Shown here piece after piece: positions 1 through 8,907 of a DNA stretch of 64,000 bases. Source of the DNA: Phycisphaerae bacterium (GTDB lineage Bacteria > Chloroflexota > Anaerolineae > 4572-78 > J111); NCBI GenBank assembly GCA_028285035.1, contig JANQQF010000109.1:58793-122792 (forward strand). Direction: 5' to 3'. The notes beneath the pieces are model-generated. The model saw only the letters and a list, made by a program, of their open reading frames with translations. It did no database searches and was not told the DNA's origin. A program made the position numbers and the translations under genes. Position 1 is the stretch's first letter. Each line of letters opens with the position of its first letter.

Positions 1-1
1 T

Positions 2-1477
2 GATATCTCAGCTAGCCCGAAAATCATTAGTGATCCAGTTGGGGTGGCTGAAAAATTGTACCCACTTCTGGGAATGTCACGGAATGGGCTGCTGGAATTA
101 TTGACGAGCGATAAAATCTGGGTGCCATTGGCGTATGATATGGATCAATCGGTTGGGGAAGCCTTAGCCGAGCTGGATTTGGTTGGAATCAAGTCAGAGC
201 CACACACGAGCCGGGTGTATCCTGAAGGGGCAATCTCAGCTCACTTACTTGGCTTTGTCAATGACAACGGTAACGGTTTTTATGGGGTTGAAGGGTACTA
301 CCATAATTTGTTACGTGGGAAGCCAGGCGTACAAACAGGCGAGCGAAGCCCCTTTGGTGAAAGAATTCCGCTTGGGGTGGGACGATTTGTCCCCCCTGTT
401 CGTGGGGCAACCTTATATCTAACCATCGATCGGAATATTCAATTCTTGATTGAACGCGAGTTGGAATTTGCGGTTCAACAGTATCAGGCTCAGGGCGGCT
501 CCGTGGTCGTGCTTGATCCAAAAACAGGTGCAATTCTAGCCTCGGCCAGCTACCCTTCATACAACCCAAACAACTATGCTCTGAGTGATGAACAGCTTTT
601 TTTCGATCCAGTGATCAGTGATCAGTATGAACCTGGCTCAGTTTTTAAGATCATCAGTATGGCCGCTGGCCTTGACTCTGGTGTGGTGACGCCGAATGAT
701 TTTGTTTATGATGGTGGTTTGATTGAAGTTGGTGGTCGAACAATTTATAACTGGGACCGTCAAAGCCACGGCCAAGTTGATATGATTGATGTTTTGGCTA
801 AAAGTTTGAATGTAGGGATCGCCCAAGTTGTGGTTGAATTGGGCAAGGATCGCTTCTATACCTACGTAAAACGATTTGGCTTTGGTCGATTGACAGAAGT
901 AGATTTGGGTAATGAAGGGCCGGGAACCCTGAAGACGCCAAAGAATGCCAATTGGCATGCCAGTGACTTGGGCGCCAATTCATTTGGTCAAGGTGTTGCG
1001 GTTACGCCATTACAAATGACCTCAGCTGTGGCAGCGATTGCAAATAATGGTCAATTGATGAAGCCATACATTGTCCAACGTATTGTGAGTAGTGATCAAG
1101 ATATTGTGGTTAATCCAACGATTCGGCGGCAGGCAATCTCACCTGAGACGGCCCAAACCTTGACTGATATGCTCGTACTTGCCCTGGACCGCTCAAACTC
1201 TGAGGCGCGTATCCCTGGCTATCGGGTGGCTGGAAAAACAGGGACCGCCGAAATTCCAGTTCCTGGTGGCTATCACCCTACCCTGACGTTGGCTTCATTT
1301 GCTGGATATTTACCGGCAGATGATCCACAGGCTGTGGTGTTGGTGATTATTGATCGCCCAACGACATCCCGGTGGGGGGGGCAAACGGCGGCACCTACAT
1401 TTGGTCGAATTGCGGAGCAGTTGGTGGTTTTGATGGATATTCCGCCAGATAATGTGCGGCTAGCCCGGACACAGTGA
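2..1477 (+). CDS. ftsI: Class B penicillin-binding protein (FtsI/SpoVD type), 5' end outside window
   Basis: This is a peptidoglycan DD-transpeptidase that cross-links septal or lateral wall outside the membrane. The reading frame is open from base 2 and already reads like the interior of the PBP dimerisation domain (ISASPKIISDP), so the membrane anchor and true start lie upstream; the GTG at 44 is not the real start. All three penicillin-binding motifs are present: SVFK at about 638-649 (active Ser), SLN at about 803-811 and KTG at about 1235-1243. The end is intact and no PASTA repeats follow. murF starts 3 bases after the stop, so the two are probably co-transcribed. Position at the head of a dcw cluster supports FtsI; a SpoVD-like or elongation PBP cannot be excluded. 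Family assignment is very secure. Confidence 0.93.
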   Translation, partial: DISASPKIISDPVGVAEKLYPLLGMSRNGLLELLTSDKIWVPLAYDMDQSVGEALAELDLVGIKSEPHTSRVYPEGAISAHLLGFVNDNGNGFYGVEGYYHNLLRGKPGVQTGERSPFGERIPLGVGRFVPPVRGATLYLTIDRNIQFLIERELEFAVQQYQAQGGSVVVLDPKTGAILASASYPSYNPNNYALSDEQLFFDPVISDQYEPGSVFKIISMAAGLDSGVVTPNDFVYDGGLIEVGGRTIYNWDRQSHGQVDMIDVLAKSLNVGIAQVVVELGKDRFYTYVKRFGFGRLTEVDLGNEGPGTLKTPKNANWHASDLGANSFGQGVAVTPLQMTSAVAAIANNGQLMKPYIVQRIVSSDQDIVVNPTIRRQAISPETAQTLTDMLVLALDRSNSEARIPGYRVAGKTGTAEIPVPGGYHPTLTLASFAGYLPADDPQAVVLVIIDRPTTSRWGGQTAAPTFGRIAEQLVVLMDIPPDNVRLARTQ

Positions 1478-1480
1478 GCT

Positions 1481-2932
1481 ATGACCGAATTAACCTTAGC
1501 TGATGTAATTGAGGGGACGACACAAAACGTGATGCATGCCCCCCAATTGATCTCCCAAGTAGTTATTGACTCCCGTCTGGCCGAGCCAGGGGCGTTATTC
1601 ATAGCCTTACCCGGCGAGAATAGTGACGGCCATTTATATGTTGGGCAAGCCTTTGAACGTGGGGCAATTGCGGCTCTTGTTCATCAGCCTGTTGAGATTG
1701 ATGGCTCATTTATAACAGTGAAAGCAGGAGATGGAGCGAACACAACTTTGCAAGACCGTCAACTGCCGATTTGTATTGAAGTTGATGATACCTTAACAAG
1801 TTTACAAAAACTAGCCTCATTTTGGCGCAACAAGTTTGATTTACGAGTGATTGGCATCACCGGTAGTGTTGGTAAGAGTACAACGAAGGAATTAGTTGCG
1901 GCAGTTCTAGCAACGCAATTTCATGTACTTAAAAATTATGGAAACCTTAACAATGAGATAGGCTTACCCTTAACTCTACTTAATCTGACTGGTAATCACG
2001 ATCGAGTGGTGCTAGAGATGGGGATGTATGATGTTGGTGAAATTGCCCTTCTTTGTGAAATGGCACGGCCACAGGTTGGCGTCGTGACCAATGTCGGGCC
2101 AATTCATTTGGAGCGGTTGGGAACCATTGAGCGTATCACCGAAGCTAAGACCGAGTTGGTACAAGCATTACCATCGAATAGTGAAGGTGGCCTTGCCATT
2201 CTCAATGATGATGACCCTCGGGTGCAAGCGATGGCTGATAAAACTGAGGCGCGGGTTTTAACGTATGGTCTATCTCCCGAAGCAGATTTGTGGGCTAGTG
2301 ATGTGACTAGCATGGGACTAGATGGGATTCGCTTTGTGCTCAACTATGGTAATGAGCAAATTCATATTCGAATTCCCCTTTTGGGACGGCATAGTGTCCA
2401 TGCTGCGCTTCGAGCTGCCTTTGTAGGAATCGTTGAGGGGTTGGATTGGGAGCAAATTGTGACGGGGCTTCAACAATTACCGAGCGATGCGCAGTTGCGA
2501 CTAGTATCGGTGCCTGGCCCTAATGGTTCAATTCTCTTAGATGACACCTATAACGCTAGCCCAACCTCGACCTTGGCGGCACTTAATTTGCTTGATGATT
2601 TGACGGGTGCCAAGAAAATTGCCGTTTTAGGTGATATGAAAGAGCTAGGCAGCTACGAAGAGGAAGGGCATCGAAAAGTTGGCTGTCGTACTGCTGATAT
2701 TGTCGATTTGTTAATTGTTATTGGAGACTCGGTTCGCTATATTGCAGAGGAAGCGATAGCCTGTGGTTTAGACCCATCACTTATCCTTCGTTTGCAAAAT
2801 AACGAAGCAGCTATCGCTCACTTGCAGGTTAATTTGGGACCAGACGATGTCGTCTTGGTGAAAGGTTCCAATTCACAACGAATGGGTGAAATTGTATCGG
2901 CTTTGATGGTATCAAAGCGAGATGATGTCTAA
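1481..2932 (+). CDS. murF: UDP-N-acetylmuramoyl-tripeptide--D-alanyl-D-alanine ligase
   Basis: MurF adds D-Ala-D-Ala to the UDP-MurNAc-tripeptide in the cytoplasm, the last soluble step before lipid I. The 483-residue protein has the Mur ligase layout: an N-terminal substrate domain, the ATP-binding loop GITGSVGKSTTKE at residues 125-137, the NYGNLNNEIGLP segment near 152-163, and DDTYNASPTST near 354-364, which is a MurF hallmark (DDxYNANP in relatives). Length matches the family. The ATG lies just after the upstream PBP stop. murE, which normally separates ftsI from murF, is missing here. Confidence 0.96.
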   Translation: MTELTLADVIEGTTQNVMHAPQLISQVVIDSRLAEPGALFIALPGENSDGHLYVGQAFERGAIAALVHQPVEIDGSFITVKAGDGANTTLQDRQLPICIEVDDTLTSLQKLASFWRNKFDLRVIGITGSVGKSTTKELVAAVLATQFHVLKNYGNLNNEIGLPLTLLNLTGNHDRVVLEMGMYDVGEIALLCEMARPQVGVVTNVGPIHLERLGTIERITEAKTELVQALPSNSEGGLAILNDDDPRVQAMADKTEARVLTYGLSPEADLWASDVTSMGLDGIRFVLNYGNEQIHIRIPLLGRHSVHAALRAAFVGIVEGLDWEQIVTGLQQLPSDAQLRLVSVPGPNGSILLDDTYNASPTSTLAALNLLDDLTGAKKIAVLGDMKELGSYEEEGHRKVGCRTADIVDLLIVIGDSVRYIAEEAIACGLDPSLILRLQNNEAAIAHLQVNLGPDDVVLVKGSNSQRMGEIVSALMVSKRDDV

Positions 2933-2962
2933 ATAAATCGTAATTAAGAAAGCCGTTAAGCA

Positions 2963-3940
2963 ATGGCATATTCATTAACCTTGGGAACAATTTCATTTTT
3001 ACTTGCCGTAATTTGGGGCCGTCCATTCATTAACTTACTTAAGCAATGGGGGATTGGAAAACGAATTCGGATTGAACAACCGACTACCCACCAAGCTAAA
3101 ACGGGAACCCCAACGATGGGTGGCTTGATGATTGTTATTCCAGTGTTGGTGATTACGACGACACTGAATGTTGTTAATCTGTTAGGCTGGACAGCGATTG
3201 GCCAATCCGTTCTGATTCCAATGAGTGTAATGACCGCCTTTGGTATTTTGGGGGCCGTCGATGATTTGATGGGGGTGAAAATTCTCCCCAGTGGCTTGAT
3301 GGGACGTTACAAATTTATGTGGCAACTCATTTTTGCGATCATTACCGTGCTGTTTTTACACTATGGTCTTGATTTGAGAAGCATTGCTGTCCCAGGCATT
3401 CCGGAAAAGATTGATATTGGCTGGCTGTACATCCCCATTGCAGTTTTTATCATTGTGGCGACCTCAAACGGAGTAAACCTGACCGATGGGCTTGATGGGC
3501 TGGCTGGCAGTATTGCGGCTGTATCATTCAGTGCCTACGGAGTTATCGCTTTCTTACAAGGACAGATTTGGCTGGTTGCATTTGTCTTTACAGTCGTCGG
3601 CGCGATTTTTGCCTTCTTATGGTATAACGCCCACCCGGCGGAGCTTTTTATGGGGGATACAGGCTCGCTCTCCATTGGTGCCACGCTGGCTGTTGTCGCC
3701 TTGATGACTGGACAATGGCTTCTCCTGCCGGTAATAGGGTTTGTTTTTGTGGCAGAAACTGCCTCTGTGATTTTACAAGTTGGTTATTTTAAGCTGACTG
3801 GAGGCAAACGAATATTCAAAATGAGTCCATTGCACAATCATTTTGAGTTAACAGGATGGTCTGAAACGCATATTACTCAACGATTTTGGTTGATCGGTAT
3901 CTTATCAGCGATGTTGGGTATTGCGTTAGCATTAAACTAA
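2963..3940 (+). CDS. mraY: Phospho-N-acetylmuramoyl-pentapeptide-transferase
   Basis: MraY transfers phospho-MurNAc-pentapeptide to undecaprenyl phosphate to make lipid I at the inner face of the membrane. The 325-residue protein is almost entirely hydrophobic, with about ten membrane segments. Hallmarks are TPTMGG at residues 49-54, the Asp pair at 100-101 (GAVDDLMG), NGVNLTDGLDGLAG at 169-182, FMGDTGSLSIG at 229-239 and SPLHNHFELTGWSE at 288-301. These Asp and His residues are the known Mg and catalytic positions of the family. The gene lies 30 bases after murF in the same direction. Confidence 0.97.
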   Translation: MAYSLTLGTISFLLAVIWGRPFINLLKQWGIGKRIRIEQPTTHQAKTGTPTMGGLMIVIPVLVITTTLNVVNLLGWTAIGQSVLIPMSVMTAFGILGAVDDLMGVKILPSGLMGRYKFMWQLIFAIITVLFLHYGLDLRSIAVPGIPEKIDIGWLYIPIAVFIIVATSNGVNLTDGLDGLAGSIAAVSFSAYGVIAFLQGQIWLVAFVFTVVGAIFAFLWYNAHPAELFMGDTGSLSIGATLAVVALMTGQWLLLPVIGFVFVAETASVILQVGYFKLTGGKRIFKMSPLHNHFELTGWSETHITQRFWLIGILSAMLGIALALN

Positions 3941-3982
3941 TTTATCAATCATTTATTAATTAAGTAGTGGAGGAAAATAATA

Positions 3983-4282
3983 ATGAGTAACACACACACC
4001 TTTCGAACCAACGGCCACGCCAATGGGCATACTTACCCAGAGTTGGTAATCTCTAGCAAAATGGATGAGCAGGATGAGAGCTACTATGCTGCTCTGAAAT
4101 TGGTTGCCCGGATTGATGATGATCTGGCTAAGGGCACACGTCACTATCGCACAAAAGCGGGTGTTTTGTTGACCACGTTGGATGAAGTGGTTCGAGCCAT
4201 TCTCAGTGATGACTTGATGACAAATGAAGAGGCTAAAGCCAAGGGCCCAATTTGGATTCCCCCGCAAGAATTGGCTGCATAA
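3983..4282 (+). CDS. Small conserved-position hypothetical protein in the dcw cluster
   Basis: A 99-residue protein that I do not recognise. It has a very good ribosome binding site (GGAGGA, 8 bases before the ATG at 3983), which makes it a convincing gene. The N-terminus is rich in His, Asn and Thr (HTNGHANGHTY) and looks disordered; the middle (residues about 30-75) is charged and probably helical; the C-terminus ends with a Pro-containing IWIPPQELAA segment. There is no signal peptide or membrane segment, so it is probably cytoplasmic. It sits between mraY and murD with no obvious terminator, so a role linked to division or envelope synthesis is possible but only by position. Confidence 0.75.
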   Translation: MSNTHTFRTNGHANGHTYPELVISSKMDEQDESYYAALKLVARIDDDLAKGTRHYRTKAGVLLTTLDEVVRAILSDDLMTNEEAKAKGPIWIPPQELAA

Positions 4283-4340
4283 GAAAGTGACTTGTTGATA
4301 GAGTTTATTATGTGATTAGGATAGATGTAGGACGTGACAA

Positions 4341-5801
4341 TTGATAGACATAAACACATTGTCAGGCCTGCGGGCGCTGGTCGTTGGGTTAGGGCGCGAA
4401 GGGCGTGCATTGGCAAAATATCTTGCTGAGCATGGCCTAACGGTGACCGGGACCGATCTACAACCGAAAAGTAAATTTGAGGATGTGCTAGCACCTCTAG
4501 AAACAGTGGGTGTTTTGCTTGTGCTAGGTGAACATCCTTCCTTCTTGCTAGATGAGGTTGATATTTTATTCGTTAGTCCTGGTATTCCCTTGGAGGTTCC
4601 ATTTTTGAGGGAAGCCCAAGCCCGAAAAATTCCGCTTAGTTCAGAAACACGTCTTTTCTGTGCATTGTGTCCCGCTCAAATTGTGGGAGTTACAGGGTCC
4701 AATGGCAAAACAACGACGACGTCTCTGGTAGCCAAGATTATGGAGGCGGCTGGACGCAAAACTTGGCTTGGGGGAAATATAGGTCGTCCGCTTATTGAAG
4801 TTGTTGACCAAATTGCCCCTGACGATATTGTGGTGGTCGAGCTAAGTAGTTTTCAATTGGAATATTTCCACGCCCGTCTTAATGAAGAGGTTGTTGTTGA
4901 GAATATATCTGGGGCTACGCCGGATGTTCTAAAAGAGTTGCTGGATAATTGGAGTCCAAAGATTAGTGCAATTTTGAATATCACCCCCAATCATTTAGAT
5001 CGTCATCCGACAATGAAGCACTATGTGCGTGCTAAACGAGGCATCATCAATTATCAAGGGCGCGAAGGCTTCATCATTATGAATCTTGATAATGATATGA
5101 CTCGAACGATTGGCAATCAATTTGGGGGTAAAACCCGTTGGTTTAGCTTGGAAGCACAGATGCCTTTTGGGGCTGCCTTGATTGATGATGAGTTGGCTAT
5201 GTTTGATCAAGATGACCAACCAGAGACTGTGGTCAAGACTAGTGAAATCAAGCTGCGAGGTAGCCATAATCTGAGTAATGTTCTAGCAGCTTGTCTGCTC
5301 AGTCGAGAAGCTGGGGCTTCAATTGAGCAGATGCGCGAAGCCATTGTCTCATTTACAGGGGTTAAACATCGGATCGAGTTTGTTCGCGAGATTGGCGATG
5401 TGAATTATTACAACGACAGCATCGCTACCAGCCCTGAAAGATTAGGTGCTGCCTTACGCTCTTTCGACGAGCCCTTGATTTTGTTGGCGGGCGGGCGCGA
5501 TAAACATTTGCCTTGGGATGATGTTGCCCGCTTGATGATGCACAAAACGAAACACGTTTTGCTCTTTGGCGAGGCGGATTTGCTGATTACCCAGGCCATT
5601 GAAAAAGCGCGTCAGGAAATAACATTTGTTGATACCGAAATTCATCACTGTGAGACGTTGGACAATGCGGTGAATGTTGCGCATCAGCTTGCCGAAGCCG
5701 GTGACGCTGTACTTTTATCACCGGGCTGTGCCAGTTTTGACGCGTTTCAGGATTTTGCAGAACGTGGTGAACGATTTGTGGCTCTGGTAGAAGGATTATA
5801 G
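4341..5801 (+). CDS. murD: UDP-N-acetylmuramoylalanine--D-glutamate ligase
   Basis: MurD adds D-Glu to UDP-MurNAc-L-Ala in the cytoplasm. The 486-residue protein has a Rossmann-like N-terminal domain with VVGLGREGRALA near residue 14, the Mur ligase ATP loop GVTGSNGKTTTTS at 116-128, LSSFQLE and NITPNHLDRH in the central domain, and a C-terminal ligase domain with YYNDSIATSPE. The best start is TTG at 4341, since upstream GTG codons are out of frame. Compared with typical MurD there is an extra stretch of about 25 residues before NITPNHLDRH (around ISGATPDVLKELLDNW). The stop is 11 bases before ftsW. Confidence 0.95.
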   Translation: MIDINTLSGLRALVVGLGREGRALAKYLAEHGLTVTGTDLQPKSKFEDVLAPLETVGVLLVLGEHPSFLLDEVDILFVSPGIPLEVPFLREAQARKIPLSSETRLFCALCPAQIVGVTGSNGKTTTTSLVAKIMEAAGRKTWLGGNIGRPLIEVVDQIAPDDIVVVELSSFQLEYFHARLNEEVVVENISGATPDVLKELLDNWSPKISAILNITPNHLDRHPTMKHYVRAKRGIINYQGREGFIIMNLDNDMTRTIGNQFGGKTRWFSLEAQMPFGAALIDDELAMFDQDDQPETVVKTSEIKLRGSHNLSNVLAACLLSREAGASIEQMREAIVSFTGVKHRIEFVREIGDVNYYNDSIATSPERLGAALRSFDEPLILLAGGRDKHLPWDDVARLMMHKTKHVLLFGEADLLITQAIEKARQEITFVDTEIHHCETLDNAVNVAHQLAEAGDAVLLSPGCASFDAFQDFAERGERFVALVEGL

Positions 5802-5812
5802 GAAGAGTTATT

Positions 5813-7051
5813 GTGGCGAAGTCAGTATCCCAAACCAATGAAGACTTCCATCGATATGATTACTTCTTAATCATCGCTGTTGCTGCCCTACTAATTATTG
5901 GCTTGATGATGATTTACAGTGCTACGTTTGCGCTGGGGTATCAATTACATGATCAACCCACCTACTATTTTATCCGGCAACTGCTGTGGATGGGATTGGG
6001 GTTGCTTGGGATGATTTTCTTTGCCAAGGTTGAATATCATACATGGCGTCGCTACTCAATCCCGATTATGGGAGTCACGGTTGTATTACTGTGTGTCGTA
6101 TTACTCATCGGTGACGAACAATTTGGCGGACGTCGCTGGTTGCTTAATGGGTCGGTACAACCCTCGGAGTTTAGTAAACTTGCCATTATTATTTATATTG
6201 CAGCCTGGCTTTCTTCAAAAGGTGAGCAAATTCGTCGCGTGAGTTATGGCCTTATTCCCTTTGCTATTTTGCTTGGGGTGATCACCGGATTGATTGTATT
6301 ACAACAGGATTTGAGTACCGCGATTTTGATTGCTGGTACTGCCATCGCGATGTTCTTTATTGCCGGCGGCAATCTCTGGCAGATGATTGCTTGTGGGATA
6401 CTGGGTGGGGGAACGATTGGATTTTTTATTTCACGCTCGGCGTTCCGTTTGGCTCGGGTGACTACTTTCTTGGACCCATTAAACAGTGACCCCTTGGGTG
6501 ATGGTTATCAAATCCGACAAATTTTGATCGCACTTGGCTCTGGTGGATTAACGGGGTTAGGTTTGGGCGCAAGCCGACAAAAATTTGGCTATATTCCCGC
6601 CTCCCATACTGATGGTATTTTTGCTATTTTGGGTGAAGAGTTGGGGTTAATTGGTGGTTTAGTTGTCATCGGCTTATTCGTATTTTTGGCCTATCGGGGA
6701 TTTCGCATTGCCTTAACAGCGGTAGACCCATTTGGCACAGTTTTGGCTTCAGGGATTACCTGCAGCCTGATTTTTCAAGCAATTGTTAACGTGGGTGTCA
6801 TCACGGCCAGTTTACCGTTCACTGGAGTGCCGTTGCCTTTTATAAGCTTTGGAGGATCTTCATTAGTTGTTAGTTTGACCAGTGTGGGATTGCTGTTAGC
6901 TGTCTCACGACGGACATTACCCAATGAAGATAAACCCAAGGAGAAGAAGAAGAAGACTCGTAGTGCGTCTAATCATATCCGGCGGCGGAACCGGCGGACA
7001 CGTATACCCGGCACTGGCCGTCGTGCCGGAGCTAAAACAACAACAGCCTGA
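5813..7051 (+). CDS. ftsW: SEDS-family division protein/lipid II polymerase
   Basis: FtsW is the membrane glycan polymerase that works with the class B PBP at the septum. The 412-residue product has about ten membrane segments and SEDS hallmarks: GGRRWL, QPSEFSKLA, a DGYQIRQ loop, HTDGIFAILGEELG and GVPLPFISFGGSS. The start is GTG at 5813. The C-terminal 45 residues form a very basic tail (KEKKKKTRS, RRRNRRTR). The last 30 or so are encoded in the same DNA that encodes the start of MurG in another frame, an 89-base overlap if MurG starts at 6963. The tail is therefore unlikely to be conserved. FtsW rather than RodA is inferred from the dcw context. Confidence 0.93.
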   Translation: MAKSVSQTNEDFHRYDYFLIIAVAALLIIGLMMIYSATFALGYQLHDQPTYYFIRQLLWMGLGLLGMIFFAKVEYHTWRRYSIPIMGVTVVLLCVVLLIGDEQFGGRRWLLNGSVQPSEFSKLAIIIYIAAWLSSKGEQIRRVSYGLIPFAILLGVITGLIVLQQDLSTAILIAGTAIAMFFIAGGNLWQMIACGILGGGTIGFFISRSAFRLARVTTFLDPLNSDPLGDGYQIRQILIALGSGGLTGLGLGASRQKFGYIPASHTDGIFAILGEELGLIGGLVVIGLFVFLAYRGFRIALTAVDPFGTVLASGITCSLIFQAIVNVGVITASLPFTGVPLPFISFGGSSLVVSLTSVGLLLAVSRRTLPNEDKPKEKKKKTRSASNHIRRRNRRTRIPGTGRRAGAKTTTA

Positions 7052-8072
7052 CCTCGACTTACTTTGGGTGGGGAGTGAGGGTGGTATGGAAGACAGCTTG
7101 GTCACACAAGCTGGGTTGCAATTTTCTTCTATTTCGGCAACAGGATTGCGGGGCAAAAATCCGCTGGCAATGTTAGCCGGGATATGGTCACTTAACAAAG
7201 GATATCAGCAAAGCCGAAAAATTATTCGGGATTTTCGACCAGACGTCTTGTTCATCACGGGAGGGTATGTTTGTGTGCCCATGACCTTGGCCGCTTGGTG
7301 GGCTGGGATTCCTGTCATTATTTATTTGCCGGATATTGAGCCAGGACTTGCTATAAAATTTTTGGCGCGTTTTGCTACAAAAATTGCCGTGACAGTTCCT
7401 GAAACTCAGAACTTTTTTGCTCCAGAGTTAAGCGTTGTCACCGGGTATCCTGTCCGGAAAGAGTTGCTGGCTGCATCTCGGCCAGAAGCACAACAGGCTC
7501 GCCTGCAAATGGGCTTGGCTGAGACAGAGCCAACGTTACTAGTTTTTGGTGGTAGCCAAGGGGCACGGAGCATTAACAAAGCACTAACGGCTGATTTGGA
7601 ATCTTACTTGGACGTCTGCCAGATCATCCATGTTACGGGATACTTAGATGAAGAATGGGTGCAAAGTAAGCGAGATGACTTGTCTCTTGACTTACAAAAA
7701 AAGTATTACGTGTCCGCTTTTTTGCACAATAAAATCGTGACAGCCTTCTTAGCCGCTGATCTTGTTGTTTCACGGGCTGGGGCAAGTGTTTTAGGCGAAT
7801 TTCCTGCTGCCGGCTTGCCTGCGATTTTAGTACCATATCCATACGCAGGGGCACATCAATGGCAAAATGCCAACTATTTGGCGCAACATCAAGCCGCGAT
7901 TGCAATGGATGATAAGGATTTACAAGAAAAATTAAAATCAACCGTACTTAATTTGATTACAAACAAGGATAAATTGGATACGATGAGTCAGGCCAGCTTG
8001 AGGTTGGCGAGAAAAGATGCATCGTTTCAATTAGCACAAGAAATTTTGGGGGTACATTATGGCCGAAATTAA
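6963..8072 (+). CDS. murG: UDP-GlcNAc:undecaprenyl-PP-MurNAc-pentapeptide GlcNAc transferase
   Basis: MurG converts lipid I to lipid II at the cytoplasmic face of the membrane. The GT28 fold begins with ISGGGTGGHVYPALAV, which matches the family N-terminus. For this reason I place the start at GTG 6963; an ATG at 6924 would add a basic MKINPRRRRRR extension that is really the out-of-frame copy of the FtsW tail. Later motifs are GGYVCVP, FGGSQGARSIN (about residue 185 from the GTG) and SRAGASVLGE with PYPYAGAHQWQNA, the UDP-GlcNAc-binding region. Length is about 369 residues. It overlaps ftsW by 89 bases and the next gene by 14 bases, so translation is probably coupled. Confidence 0.95.
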   Translation: MRLIISGGGTGGHVYPALAVVPELKQQQPDLDLLWVGSEGGMEDSLVTQAGLQFSSISATGLRGKNPLAMLAGIWSLNKGYQQSRKIIRDFRPDVLFITGGYVCVPMTLAAWWAGIPVIIYLPDIEPGLAIKFLARFATKIAVTVPETQNFFAPELSVVTGYPVRKELLAASRPEAQQARLQMGLAETEPTLLVFGGSQGARSINKALTADLESYLDVCQIIHVTGYLDEEWVQSKRDDLSLDLQKKYYVSAFLHNKIVTAFLAADLVVSRAGASVLGEFPAAGLPAILVPYPYAGAHQWQNANYLAQHQAAIAMDDKDLQEKLKSTVLNLITNKDKLDTMSQASLRLARKDASFQLAQEILGVHYGRN

Positions 8073-8799
8073 TTGGACTGTCGTTACATACATGGTCATA
8101 GGGCTGTTTGTCTTAAATGGCTTTTATCGAGGCTGGTGGAAAGAGGCTGTTTTAACTGCCTTTTTAGCTGCTTTGGTCTTTCTTTTACAACAGCCTGGTA
8201 TTGCTGCTGCCTTGATTGCGTTTATCAATGGGGTGTTGGATACGATCTGGCTGTTTATTCCAAATGCGGTGTTACCCATTGTAGATACTGTATTTGAGGA
8301 TGTTTTATCTGTTAGCACCAATGGCCAACCCTTAAAAATTGAAGCTGGGAATGGAGATACATGGTTAGTTATCTTGTTGGTGGTTATTGGGGTAGCTGGT
8401 TTGATTAATCGTTTATCCCTGCCAAATCATCGTACAAGTGGCTACCAAGTGGCCCCGACTGGTGGCTTATTAGGTGGCCTTGTTGGGGGCCTGAATGGCT
8501 TCATCATTGTTGGATTAGTCCGAGAGTATCTCATCGGCAGCAGTTTGCCGGGGAATGGTCAAGGACTGGCCACAGAGGTTGCCAGCAATAATGGCATTGG
8601 GGTTGCTTCTTCTGGTATTGGTTTTCGGGCGGTAAATGTCCCTGACGTGTCTATCCTGGATAGCTTTGTCCCTTGGATTATTATTGGTGCAGGGTTGCTA
8701 TTTCTATTTTTAGTTGTCAATAATCGGATTGGGATTAGTAGAAACAAAGGATTTGTTAAGGTCGATAATCGGGTGCCATTAGGCTATAGAGATTACTAA
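8059..8799 (+). CDS. CvpA-like multi-pass membrane protein, copy 1
   Basis: A 246-residue integral membrane protein of uncertain function. It opens with a segment resembling CvpA/colicin V production-type proteins (NWTVVTYMVIGLFVLNGFYRGWWKEA), followed by several hydrophobic helices; a Gly-rich GGLLGGLVGGLNG helix lies near residue 135. It starts 14 bases inside the end of murG (ATG at 8059). The next gene is clearly a paralog with the same layout, including the xGWWxEA and VREYLxGxSLPG segments, so the pair arose by tandem duplication. Placement between murG and murC suggests an envelope or division role. The CvpA link is a weak resemblance only. Confidence 0.8.
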   Translation: MAEINWTVVTYMVIGLFVLNGFYRGWWKEAVLTAFLAALVFLLQQPGIAAALIAFINGVLDTIWLFIPNAVLPIVDTVFEDVLSVSTNGQPLKIEAGNGDTWLVILLVVIGVAGLINRLSLPNHRTSGYQVAPTGGLLGGLVGGLNGFIIVGLVREYLIGSSLPGNGQGLATEVASNNGIGVASSGIGFRAVNVPDVSILDSFVPWIIIGAGLLFLFLVVNNRIGISRNKGFVKVDNRVPLGYRDY

Positions 8800-8801
8800 A
8801 G

Positions 8802-8838
8802 GTGTCACAGGCCTCTCTCTAACTGTAAACTGTGACAC
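8802..8838. repeat. Inverted repeat between the two CvpA-like genes
   Basis: A perfect 9-bp inverted repeat, GTGTCACAG at 8802-8810 and CTGTGACAC at 8830-8838, is separated by 19 bases. No T-run follows, so it is not a simple terminator. It could be an mRNA hairpin that stabilises or attenuates the operon transcript, or a protein-binding site. Confidence 0.5.
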
Positions 8839-8907
8839 ACTTAAATTGCTGTATAAGGTTAGTTTTCTCAAAGCTCAACAATCAATTTGTATCAGTAGGT
8901 GAATGTT

